64,000 nt of DNA, taken from positions 1 through 64,000 of the forward strand of contig NZ_JAJUXK010000003.1 of NCBI RefSeq assembly GCF_021390335.1, in the 5' to 3' direction. The translations under genes were made by a program, and so were the position numbers. Origin of the DNA: Dyadobacter sp. CY343. Its GTDB lineage: Bacteria > Bacteroidota > Bacteroidia > Cytophagales > Spirosomataceae. Below the pieces are notes generated by a model. That model was not told the origin of the DNA, did no database searches, and saw only the letters and a list, made by a program, of their open reading frames with translations. Below, one piece after another: positions 1-8,200 of this stretch (positions are counted from its first letter, which is position 1; each line of letters starts with the position of its first letter).

Positions 1-1352
1 TCGATCAAATGCGGGATCAGGCCGATGTAGTTGACTGCTTTGAAACCCTTATCGTCCGTGGTGACCAGCTCAGGGAAGTATTGCTCCACTTCCTGGGCGA
101 TCAGCCCCGTTTGCAGCTCCTGGCTTTTGGTAGTGTCTTTCCAGAAATAATGCTGGCCAGTCAGGTTGGTTAATTTGGAAAGGCTGTTTGCAACAGGAGA
201 GAAGTTGCGTTTCAGGCGGCGGTCGGAGGTTTGCAGGATATTGCCGTTGAGGTAGCCGTTGCCCTGCGCATTTACCCAGAAGCGCCAGTTGTCACCAATA
301 AATAGGCCAACTTGATCATCAGTCTTCATTCCTATGAAGCTACCCAACGCGTTTGTTGCAGTATTTAAGTGAATTCCAGCGGTTTCTCCATCTTGATGTT
401 GGATGCGCATTCGTCCAGCAACATCTAGCAAATAGTATGGATTTCTCGCAAAGTTGCCTATTCCGACCCGCCCATTTCTTAATACGGTTATTGCATTAGA
501 TCGTTCTAAATCATTAGTTCCGCTCCCGTTTCCGATTTGTAAGATCCTATCGTTACCTCCCCCGTTCGGATTATCCTCTACGTTATTGAAAGTTCCAAGA
601 ACAGTTCCCCCACTTGCTTTAGATACAAGTCCCGTACCGATTGATGTAGATTGCGATCCCGATGCGACTACATCCAAACCAGAAGCGAAAGAGTTGTTGC
701 CAATCTGAGTATCTTCCCATTGTGTTCCAGTTACCTGACCAACTCTAAATGATGCCTTCTTCGGATACCAAATTAGCTTATTCCCAATACCCACAGCAGG
801 TAATGCAGGTCCATTAGTTGTACCAGTTTGGATGATTGGAAGATCGTGTGTTAAGTTGTTTACGCTACCTGCCTTTTCTGCATAAGCCGCATGATTAGAA
901 ACGAAAGCATAGGGGACACTTAATAGCGGCACACTTTCCAGCTCGTTATAGTGCAAACCGTCACCCACAGTATCTATAAATAGTTTCAATAGGTAATGTT
1001 TATGCACCCAGTCGTTAAGCGACATATCAAGGGAATTTCCATTAGATAAATCTACACCACCTATTGCTATCGTAAATATCCCTTGTGCGTTGCTTGTAGA
1101 TTGATATAGCCCACCAAATACAAACTGTCCATCATCAGGATTTTCAATAAAGGCATTTACTAAAATCGCTTTGTTGGCAACAATTTTCCCGTCAGCGTTT
1201 CTGGCTACTCCCTGAAATTGAAACATCTTCGGCACCTGCCCGCGCACATCCAGCCCGCAAAGCAAAATGCTGCATAACAAAAACATCAATTCAAATCTCT
1301 TCTTAAAAGCAGGTATCCTGCCTAGTGTGTTTTGATAAAATCCCGATCTCAT
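1..1352 (-). CDS. Tail-fibre-like protein with C-terminal S74 intramolecular chaperone domain (partial, 3' end outside window)
   Basis: The frame is open on the minus strand from an ATG at 1352 to the window edge, giving about 450 residues with no stop seen. The N-terminus has a charged stretch and then a hydrophobic signal-like segment (FLLCSILLCG), followed by 'VPKMFQFQGVARN', an opening common in secreted Bacteroidota proteins of this type. The middle is rich in Gly, Ser, Thr and Asn, like a beta-structured stalk. Near the edge it reads 'TSDRRLKRNF ... GLIAQEVEQYFPELV', which is the Peptidase_S74 (endosialidase chaperone) signature. Family knowledge: this domain helps trimerise the stalk and cuts itself off. 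The export and stalk roles are inference. A second ATG (codon 23) is possible but would shorten the signal. Confidence 0.85.
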   Translation of the reverse strand, partial: MRSGFYQNTLGRIPAFKKRFELMFLLCSILLCGLDVRGQVPKMFQFQGVARNADGKIVANKAILVNAFIENPDDGQFVFGGLYQSTSNAQGIFTIAIGGVDLSNGNSLDMSLNDWVHKHYLLKLFIDTVGDGLHYNELESVPLLSVPYAFVSNHAAYAEKAGSVNNLTHDLPIIQTGTTNGPALPAVGIGNKLIWYPKKASFRVGQVTGTQWEDTQIGNNSFASGLDVVASGSQSTSIGTGLVSKASGGTVLGTFNNVEDNPNGGGNDRILQIGNGSGTNDLERSNAITVLRNGRVGIGNFARNPYYLLDVAGRMRIQHQDGETAGIHLNTATNALGSFIGMKTDDQVGLFIGDNWRFWVNAQGNGYLNGNILQTSDRRLKRNFSPVANSLSKLTNLTGQHYFWKDTTKSQELQTGLIAQEVEQYFPELVTTDDKGFKAVNYIGLIPHLI

Positions 1353-1461
1353 AGCTAGTCTGGTTTAAAAGTGAGTTTTAAAGCTCACTCAATATGCACT
1401 GAGTAATCCGGGAAGGGAAAATGGATAAGTAAGCGGCGGGTGTTAACGATTTAGCGGTAAG

Positions 1462-1516
1462 TGAAAGGGGGAGGAAGGAGGATGGAGGAAGGTAGGATGG
1501 GGGAATTGGGGGGAAG
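1462..1516. repeat. G-rich purine tract upstream of the AraC gene
   Basis: The top strand is almost purely purine, with repeated GGAGGAAGG units and runs of four to six G. Similar tracts recur at about 2425-2466 and 2549-2573, and 'ggaggaaggtagga' occurs in both places. The tract ends just before a TACATTTG box (1521-1528) that resembles a Bacteroidota -7 element, 22 bases before the AraC start, although no matching -33 TTG is seen at normal spacing. The G-runs could form quadruplex DNA or may simply be low-complexity sequence. Confidence 0.45.
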
Positions 1517-1549
1517 TTTTTACATTTGAGGGAATAGCCTTTTACCTTT

Positions 1550-2425
1550 ATGCATTCCCATTTTCCCAGACTTGAAATCGGGCCTTTGTCGGAGTACCGG
1601 GCGGATGATATTATGATCAGCCGTTTCGCGCAGTACTTGCGTGCGCATCAGAACCTTGTTTTTCCGCATCGGCATAGCTTCTACCAGCTTGTGCTGTTTA
1701 CCAGCGGAGCCGGTTCGCATACCATTGATTTCAATAGCTTCGATGTACGGGCATTCCAGATGTATTTTATGGTCCCCGGACAGATCCATACCTGGGAGTT
1801 TGAGGGCGAAACGGAGGGTTATGTGGTCAATTTCTCAGAATCATTCTTCCGCTCGTTCCTCCTGCAATCCGATTACCTGGATTCATTTTCATTTTTCGAC
1901 GGAGACAGCAGTCACGCGGTGGTACAACTTCCGGAAACAATGCAAGGAAAAATCGTGGGGCTTTTTGAAGAATTGCTAAAATACCCGCTGCCTATCACTT
2001 CCCAGCAAGCCGACCTGATCCGCGTCCTGCTTTTACAGCTTTTCCTGACAATAGAGCAAAGTGAAGCAATTAGTGCCGAACAAAAGCGCAGGGCACACAA
2101 GCCGCAGATAATCAGGGATTTTCAGAAGCTGATCAGCCAGCATTATACCACGCTACGGCTACCCGGTGAGTACGCGCCGCTGCTGCACATTACCCCCAAC
2201 CACCTCAATGCACTCTGCAAAGAACACCTCGGAATGCAAGCCGGCGCCCTCATCCGCAACCGCATCACCCTGGAAGCAAAAAGACTACTCACCAACGCCG
2301 ACCTAACCATCTCCCAAATCAGCTACGCCTTGAATTTCAGCGACAACTCTTATTTTACGAAGTACTTTAAAAAGGAGACAGGAGTGACGCCGGAGGGGTG
2401 GAGGGAGGGGGTTTTGAAGGGGTAG
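1550..2425 (+). CDS. AraC-family transcriptional regulator
   Basis: This 291-residue protein has the usual two-part AraC layout. Residues 1-170 form a cupin-like sensor ('FPHRHSFYQLVLFTSGAGSH', 'YFMVPGQIHTWEFEG'), and about residues 185-288 hold two helix-turn-helix motifs ending in the family signature 'ISQISYALNFSDNSYFTKYFKKETGVTPEGWR'-like region. It presumably binds a small ligand and activates nearby or distant genes. The ligand is not evident. It stands alone, with a repeat cluster downstream and the S74 gene divergent upstream. The ATG at 1550 sits well relative to the cupin start. Confidence 0.9.
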   Translation: MHSHFPRLEIGPLSEYRADDIMISRFAQYLRAHQNLVFPHRHSFYQLVLFTSGAGSHTIDFNSFDVRAFQMYFMVPGQIHTWEFEGETEGYVVNFSESFFRSFLLQSDYLDSFSFFDGDSSHAVVQLPETMQGKIVGLFEELLKYPLPITSQQADLIRVLLLQLFLTIEQSEAISAEQKRRAHKPQIIRDFQKLISQHYTTLRLPGEYAPLLHITPNHLNALCKEHLGMQAGALIRNRITLEAKRLLTNADLTISQISYALNFSDNSYFTKYFKKETGVTPEGWREGVLKG

Positions 2426-2759
2426 TTAGGGGAGGAGGGAGGAAGGGAGGAAGGAGGAAAGGAGGAATTTTGAATGACCGGGTCGCCGGTGCGATGAATG
2501 ATTGAATAATCTAATTAGTGAATTAGTGAATGAGTGAATGAGTGAATAAAAGGGGGGAAGGAGGAAGGTAGGATGAAACTTTGTCAGCCTGAGCGGACCG
2601 GGCCGCCGGGCGGTCGAAGGGAGGAGCGATAACGCCTGCCCTTCGACTGCGCTCAGGGTGACAAGTCGATAAATCACTCATTCACTCATTCACTCATTCA
2701 CTCATTCACTCATTCACTAATTCAATCATTCATCGCACCGGCGACCCGGTCATTCACCA
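2426..2759. repeat. Composite intergenic palindrome cluster (37-bp inverted repeat, octamer repeats, GC-rich hairpin)
   Basis: There is no credible gene in these 334 bases. Two perfect 37-bp arms in inverted orientation lie at 2471-2507 and 2720-2756. Next to each arm are tandem 8-bp units: GTGAATGA-type at about 2517-2548, and the reverse complement (ATTCACTC) at about 2675-2719. In the centre, 2581-2621 pairs with 2639-2664 ('gtcagcctgagcgga...tcgaaggg' against 'cccttcgactgcgctcagggtgac'). The left arm of that hairpin is interrupted by a GC-rich insert at about 2598-2613. The motif GACCGGGYCGCCGG occurs three times (2476, 2596, and reverse-complemented at 2737). The whole block is close to self-complementary and resembles a non-coding mobile or REP-like element. 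Confidence 0.8.
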
Positions 2760-3134
2760 TTAACCCTCCCCCGCCGCTGGCTTGATAAAAATCGCCAGCC
2801 AGGCGCGTCTTGCTAGGCGGTAGAACCAGGGGGTTAGGATGATCAGGATCGGGATGATGCCGTAGAGGAAATAGTCGAGGTATTGCTCGAAAAAGTTGAC
2901 CACGATCAGAAAAACGATCACCATGAAGGCTACGTAAAATGCATAGCTCATGTACAGGGCACCCTGGTAAAAGCCGGGCTCTGGTACCAGGTTCTCGCCG
3001 CAATGCGGACAGTGTTTGTGCATTTTTTCAAAGTTCCTGAGGTCGTAAGCGCTTTTGCTCACAAAAAAATCACCTTCCCCGCATCGCGGGCATTTATTAA
3101 ATAGTACGCTGTATATTCTGCTGTGCTTGGCCAT
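2760..3134 (-). CDS. DUF983 family zinc-ribbon membrane protein
   Basis: The protein has 124 residues from the ATG at 3134; an in-frame TTG two codons upstream is a less likely start. Two CxxC pairs (C15/C18 and C42/C45, 'CPRCGEGD' and 'CPHCGENL') form a zinc-ribbon-like head. Two hydrophobic segments follow (about residues 56-78 and 83-103, 'YVAFMVIVFLIVV' and 'IIPILIILTPWFY'). This is the pattern of the DUF983 family, common in Bacteroidota and alpha-proteobacteria, whose function is not established. It has no operon partner: the repeat cluster lies downstream and the CheB gene ends about 120 bases upstream. Confidence 0.85.
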   Translation of the reverse strand: MAKHSRIYSVLFNKCPRCGEGDFFVSKSAYDLRNFEKMHKHCPHCGENLVPEPGFYQGALYMSYAFYVAFMVIVFLIVVNFFEQYLDYFLYGIIPILIILTPWFYRLARRAWLAIFIKPAAGEG

Positions 3135-3256
3135 GATCAATCCGTTTATGTGAGAGGCGGTGCCTTTTATTAGGATTTAGACAAATCTCCTCAAAAAAGC
3201 GGTTGGGAAAAATGACAAAAGATACCTTTTGTGGTAAAAATCAACGATTATAAAAT

Positions 3257-3838
3257 CTATTCCAGTGTATTGAAGAACTGCGCCATTCCCGGAATGTCCA
3301 GCACGAGCCCGGCGGCGTTGGAAGTGATCGCGTGCTGCGGCATAAAAGGCATTTGCGCGGTAGCCGGAAGCTGTGCAACTGTGCGCCCGCCTGCTTTCTG
3401 AATAGCCAGAAGTCCCCTGGTACCGTCTTCATTCGCGCCCGATAAAAGCGCGGCTACGACCGAAGATCCGTAAATGTTCGCTGCTGATTCGAATGTGACG
3501 TCAATACTCGGGCGGCTGTAATTAATTTTTTCAGAGTAGTCGAGCGAGAACGAGCGGTCGCTTTCAATTAGTAAGTGGTAGTCGGCAGGAGCGAGGTAGA
3601 TATTGCCAGCCAGGATCGGATCCTTGTCTTCCACTTCGGAAGTAAACAGCGAACTTTTGCTCGCCAGCAGCTCCGTCAGCGAAGAATCACCCGAATTGCG
3701 CCGGTGCAGCACCAGTACCACCGGAAACGGCAAATGGCCTTTGAGCAGCGGCAGGAGTTTGAAGAGTACTTCCAGGCTACCCGCCGACCCTCCGATCAGC
3801 AACAGTTCACAATGCGGCGCTATTCTATTTTCTTCCAT
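3257..3838 (-). CDS. cheB: Stand-alone CheB-type protein-glutamate methylesterase
   Basis: This 193-residue protein covers only the CheB catalytic domain and lacks the usual N-terminal receiver. The triad is visible: Ser18 in 'GGSAGS', His45 in 'LVLHRRNSG' and Asp138 in 'SGANEDG'. The family hydrolyses glutamyl methyl esters on chemoreceptors or receptor-like proteins. The start overlaps the end of cheR by 19 bases, so the two are translated together. No chemoreceptor, CheA or CheW lies nearby. Without a receiver domain the enzyme cannot be directly phospho-gated in the classical way. Its target here may be a kinase or receptor encoded elsewhere (inference). Confidence 0.92.
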   Translation of the reverse strand: MEENRIAPHCELLLIGGSAGSLEVLFKLLPLLKGHLPFPVVLVLHRRNSGDSSLTELLASKSSLFTSEVEDKDPILAGNIYLAPADYHLLIESDRSFSLDYSEKINYSRPSIDVTFESAANIYGSSVVAALLSGANEDGTRGLLAIQKAGGRTVAQLPATAQMPFMPQHAITSNAAGLVLDIPGMAQFFNTLE

Positions 3839-4629
3839 ATTTTTTCACGGTTCAATTGCTTGAACTTGTTCTGGACCACCGAAAATTTCAGCGTTTCCTT
3901 CGTGCCCAGCGCCAGGTAGCTCAGTGTACCCAGGCTTGCGTCAAAAAGCTGCAATACCCTGTCTTGCAATTTTTTATCAAAGTAAATCAGCACATTTCGG
4001 CAGAGTATCAGGTCAAATTCATTGAAGGAGCTGTCAGAAACGAGGTTATGTGTCGAGATAATAATCTTCTCGGAAAGCTCACTGTCAAATTTCGCCTGAC
4101 CATAATTTGCTGTGTAATAACTCGAAAAGTCGCGCGTCCCGCCGGAGGAAATATAGCTTTCGGAATACTGCTTCATTTGGGTGAGTGGAAAAATTCCTTT
4201 TCGTACTTTTTCCAGCACAGTAGGGTTCAGATCTGTTGCATACAAAAGCGATTTGCGAAGCAGGTTAGCCTCTTTCAGCAAAATTGCCATCGAATATACC
4301 TCCTCGCCCGTTGAGCAGCCCGCGTGCCAGATGCGGATAAAAGGCTTGGTGCCCAAAACGGGAAGAATATCATCGCGAAGGGATTTGTAAAATGAAGGAT
4401 CACGGAACATTTCGGTCACATTCACCGTAATTTCTTCCACAAATCTTTTCAGGTATTCAGGATCGTTTCGTACGCGGTACCTTAGCTCGGCGAAGCTGGG
4501 AAACTTGTCGAGCATGCACAGCCGCTCGATCCGCCTCCGGAGCGACGCCCGGGAATAGCTCATGAAATCATATCCGTATAAATCGAATAAGTCATTCAGC
4601 AGCAGGTCGATATCTTCATCTTCAATCAT
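3820..4629 (-). CDS. cheR: CheR-type protein-glutamate O-methyltransferase
   Basis: The protein has 269 residues, a normal CheR length. The N-terminal helical domain (residues 1-75) carries 'SYSRASLRRRIERL' and 'ITVNVTEMFRDPSFY'. The SAM-binding motif 'RIWHAGCSTGEEVYS' is at about residues 99-113, and 'LILCRNVLIYFD' at about 207-218 is the conserved post-II region. It transfers methyl from SAM to glutamate side chains, opposing CheB. It lies 9 bases downstream of the response-regulator gene and overlaps cheB, forming one transcription unit. The absence of motility genes suggests signalling other than flagellar chemotaxis. Confidence 0.95.
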   Translation of the reverse strand: MIEDEDIDLLLNDLFDLYGYDFMSYSRASLRRRIERLCMLDKFPSFAELRYRVRNDPEYLKRFVEEITVNVTEMFRDPSFYKSLRDDILPVLGTKPFIRIWHAGCSTGEEVYSMAILLKEANLLRKSLLYATDLNPTVLEKVRKGIFPLTQMKQYSESYISSGGTRDFSSYYTANYGQAKFDSELSEKIIISTHNLVSDSSFNEFDLILCRNVLIYFDKKLQDRVLQLFDASLGTLSYLALGTKETLKFSVVQNKFKQLNREKIWKKIE

Positions 4630-4638
4630 TTTTCACAC

Positions 4639-5004
4639 TTAAATACCCGCCAGCAATCCCAGCAACTTATCCACGTCGATCGGTTTTGAAATATAGCCAT
4701 CGGCACCCGCCTGCAAACATTTTTCCCGATCGCCCACCATCGCCTGCGCGGTGACAGCGATAACAGGGATACCAGCCCGGTGCTCGATCGCCTTCATGAT
4801 CGGAATCGCCTCATAACCATCCATTTCCGGCATCATCATATCAATCAGCACTGCATCTATTGCTTCATTGGTCCGCAACAGATCCAAAGCATCCAGCGCA
4901 CCAGAACTAGAAACGCAGTCAAATCCTTTCGCCTTCAAAGTAGCTTTCAGCGCGAATATATTCCGCGAATCATCATCAATAATCAAAACCCGTTTCTTAC
5001 TCAT
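4639..5004 (-). CDS. Single-domain response regulator (CheY-like receiver)
   Basis: This 121-residue receiver has no output domain. The acidic pocket D10-D12, the phosphoacceptor D55 ('VLIDMMMPEMDGYE'), the switch Thr in 'VIAVTAQAM' and the conserved Lys in 'YISKPIDV' are all present. It closely resembles the third receiver of the large kinase encoded just upstream: both contain 'RNIF', 'DMMMP.MDGYE', 'GDREKC..AGA' and 'KP.D.D.L..LL'. A domain duplication is therefore likely. It is probably a phosphate shuttle or sink within this kinase cluster. A 270-bp repeat block separates it from that kinase gene. Confidence 0.93.
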   Translation of the reverse strand: MSKKRVLIIDDDSRNIFALKATLKAKGFDCVSSSGALDALDLLRTNEAIDAVLIDMMMPEMDGYEAIPIMKAIEHRAGIPVIAVTAQAMVGDREKCLQAGADGYISKPIDVDKLLGLLAGI

Positions 5005-5274
5005 AGTATCTTTAATGTTGAATGAGTGAATTAGTGAATGAGTGAATGAGTGAATTATTTATGAGTCAATGAGTTAATACGTTATTCCCCGTTTCATGGA
5101 GGTCATTCATTATTCATTCATTCGAGATTTTTTATCCACATTCACTCATTCACTCATTCAAAATTCTTCATTCATTCAGTTACTCAAAATTCTTCACTCA
5201 TTCACTAATTCAAAATTCTTTATTCACTCATTCACTCATTCACTCATTCACTCATTCACTCATTCACTAATTAA
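5005..5274. repeat. Inverted clusters of the octamer ATTCACTC
   Basis: The 270 bases between two signalling genes hold no credible gene. The left part (about 5015-5060) carries GAATGAGT/GTGAATTA units. The right part (about 5133-5275) carries the same units reverse-complemented: ATTCACTC in runs of two to six copies, with 'aaaattctt' spacers between sub-arrays. The arrangement, opposite-facing octamer arrays around a short core, is the same as at 2510-2720, which makes this the second copy of one repeat family. Apparent reading frames through it (His-Ser-Phe-Thr repeats) are artefacts of the 8-bp period. Confidence 0.8.
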
Positions 5275-8200
5275 TCAATACCTCTCATAAAGCCAAACCC
5301 TCAGCAGCGACATCAACTGGTCGATATCTACCGGCTTTGTAATGTAATCCGACGCGCCTGCGTTGATGCACTTCTCGCGGTCGCCGGTCATTGCTTTGGC
5401 GGTAACTGCGATTACGGGCAGGTTCCGCCATTTGATATTCTCCCGAATGCGCCGCGCCGTTTCGTAACCGTCCATTTGCGGCATCATCATATCCAGCAGC
5501 ACCACATCCACCGAAGGATTTTCTTCCAGCTTGGCCAGCGCCTCCTTACCGTCGAGCGCGGTGATCACATTCATTTTGTAGTTTTCGAGCGACTTGGACA
5601 GCGAAAATATATTCCGCACATCATCGTCGGCGATCAATACCGTTTTGTTGCTCAATATCTCGCTCAGGCCGCCGAGCTTCTTCTGGTCGATCAGTTTCTG
5701 AGGATTCTTTTTGTTTTCCTCCACCACATGCAGGAACAGCGAAACTTCATCCAGCATCCGCTGGTAAGAATGCGCCGTTTTGACGATGATAGAATCTGCA
5801 TATTGCTTAATCCGCAGCTCCTCGGACATCGACAGACTTTTTCCCGTAAAAATAATAATCGGGATATTCTCAAAACCAGGGTTTTTCTTCGCCTCTTCCA
5901 GCGCCTCGTAAGCCTTTTTATCGGGGATACCCATATCCAGGATCACACAATCTACCTGATTTTCTTTCAATGCCTGTATTCCTTCGGCGAGGTCACTTTT
6001 CAATTCTGAATTAATCTGGAATGTGGCCAGGAAGTACGCTAGCGCCTTGGCATGCATCGAGTTATCTTCCAGGATCAGTACTTTTTTAGATTTTTTGCTG
6101 ATCACATATTCAATCTTTTTAAACACTTCCTGCATCTTGTCGATCGCGACAGGTTTATCGATAAAATCAACCGCGCCTTTCATCAGACTTTCGTTTTTCA
6201 ATCGGTGCGACGACATAATATGTACCGGAATATGCCGCGTCTCGGGGTCGGATTTCAGTTGGTCCATCACCTCCCAGCCGCTAACCACGGGCAGCTGAAT
6301 ATCCAGCAATATCCCCATCGGTTTAAAGGTTTTGGCCAGTTGCAAGCCTTCATCGCCGCGTACCGAAACAATTCCCTTATAGCCCTGCCGACGCGTGTAT
6401 TCGAGCAGCGATTTGGCAAAGTAAGTGTCGTCCTCGACGATCAATATGGTCTTATCCGTGCTGATTATCGTATTGCGGTCGTCGGGAATGCTTTCGGGGA
6501 TTACTGTGCTGATAAACCGGTAGTCGGGCTCGGCTTTACGTACCACAGGTTCATCGGGGGTACTTTTAAAGAAATTCTGGTTTTCGGGTTGTTCAACCGT
6601 ATCGTTTGCATCGATCGGAATGAATAGGGTAAACTCACTTCCTTTGTTCACAATGCTGGTCAGCGATATTTCCCCACCCAGCAGTTTCACCAGTTCCCGG
6701 CTGATGGAAAGCCCCAGGCCGGTTCCGCCGTATTTGCGTTTGGTAGATCCGTCGGCTTGCTGAAATGCTTCGAAAATTTGCTGCTGTTTTTCAGGAGCTA
6801 CGCCAATTCCGGTATCGCGTACAGAGAAGCAAAGCATGCGATCGTTTCCTTCCTGCAACTTGATATTGACCTGCACGGAACCGACGGAAGTAAACTTCAA
6901 TGCATTCGAGATCAGGTTTTTAAGGATCTGCTCCAAACGCATTTTATCAGTTTCAATGACCGCCGGTACGTCTGGGGCAATGTTAATCTCAAATTCCAGA
7001 TTCTTTTCGCGCGCAACAGGGGAGAACAGACCTTTCAAATCTTCGGTGATCTCCTTCACAGCCACATTCACATAATCGAGCTCCATCTTGCCCGCCTCGA
7101 TCTTGGAAAGGTCAAGTATCTCGTCGATAAGTCCCAGCAAACCGTTGCCGGAAGATTGGATAACCGTCGCATATTCAATTTGCTCGTCTGTCAGATTCTG
7201 ATCATCATTTTCGGATAAAAGCCTGCTCAATAGTAAAATAGAGTTCAACGGAGTTCGCAGCTCGTGCGACATATTGGCCAGGAACTCAGATTTGTACCGC
7301 GTTGTCAGTTCAAGCTCTTCGGCTTTTTTAACGATCTCGATATTCTTCTCTTCCAGCAACCCGCTTCTTTCTTCCAGCTCTTCATTGGTTTGCTGCAATT
7401 CTTCCTGCTGTACCCGAAGCTCTTCTTCCGAAGCCTGCAATTTTTGCGACTGCGCTTCCAGTTCCGCATTCAGGTTTTCGAGCTCGTTATGTTGCGTTTG
7501 CAGCTCTTCCGACTGCGCCTGCGTTTCTTCCAGGAAGTTTTGAAGTTTGAGATAATCCAAAGCGGAATTCACGCCTGTCGCCATCGATTCCAGGTTTTCC
7601 TGTAAAAAGCGAATTTGCAATTCGTTCGGTTCTGCCAGGAATGCGAGTTCTATTACCCCGATAGATTCGTAGGAATAGGTAAGCGGCAGAATAGCAAGGG
7701 CCGCCGGGTTACTTTCGCCCAGAGAAGACGAAACCCGCAGATAGTTATCAGGTACATTACTGATAATCAGCGGTTTTTTACTTTCAATAACCTGTCCCGC
7801 CAACCCTTCACCCGAAACCAGGAACTCGGACGGATTCCGGACTGCGTGGCTACTGCTCAGTCTGAAGTTCCAGTCACTATCCAAAATATATATGGTACCC
7901 AACTGCGCGCCGCTATATTCGATCAAGGTATTGAGGAGATTACTGGTCAGTTTTTTCAGGATCCGCTCGCCTCTGATCGCGTCGCTCACCCGCACTGCAC
8001 CGGCCTGCAACCAGTTTTTACTGTTCAGATCATTAAAGGTCTGTTCGAGTGAGCCGGCCATTTTATTGAGCGCAATCGCAATTCGGCCCAATTCATCCTC
8101 ACTATCTTCCACAGCTCTAACCGAATAGTCGCCATCGGAAACGTCTTGTGTAACTTCCTCAATATGAGCGATTCTTCGCTGTGTTTCTGCATATTTGTCA

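Noticed and set aside
2426-2759. Insertion sequence
   Set aside because: The inverted repeats enclose only about 210 bases with no transposase frame and no clear target duplication; at most a non-autonomous element.
3257-4629. Flagellar chemotaxis operon
   Set aside because: Only CheB and CheR are present; no CheA, CheW, receptor or flagellar gene occurs in the window.
5005-5274. CRISPR-like array
   Set aside because: The repeated unit is only 8 bp, runs in tandem without unique spacers and inverts in the middle; no cas genes nearby.
5096-5290. Open frame encoding a His-Ser-Phe-Thr repeat protein
   Set aside because: It is a direct consequence of the 8-bp ATTCACTC repeats and overlaps the end of the kinase gene; no independent start signal or homology.
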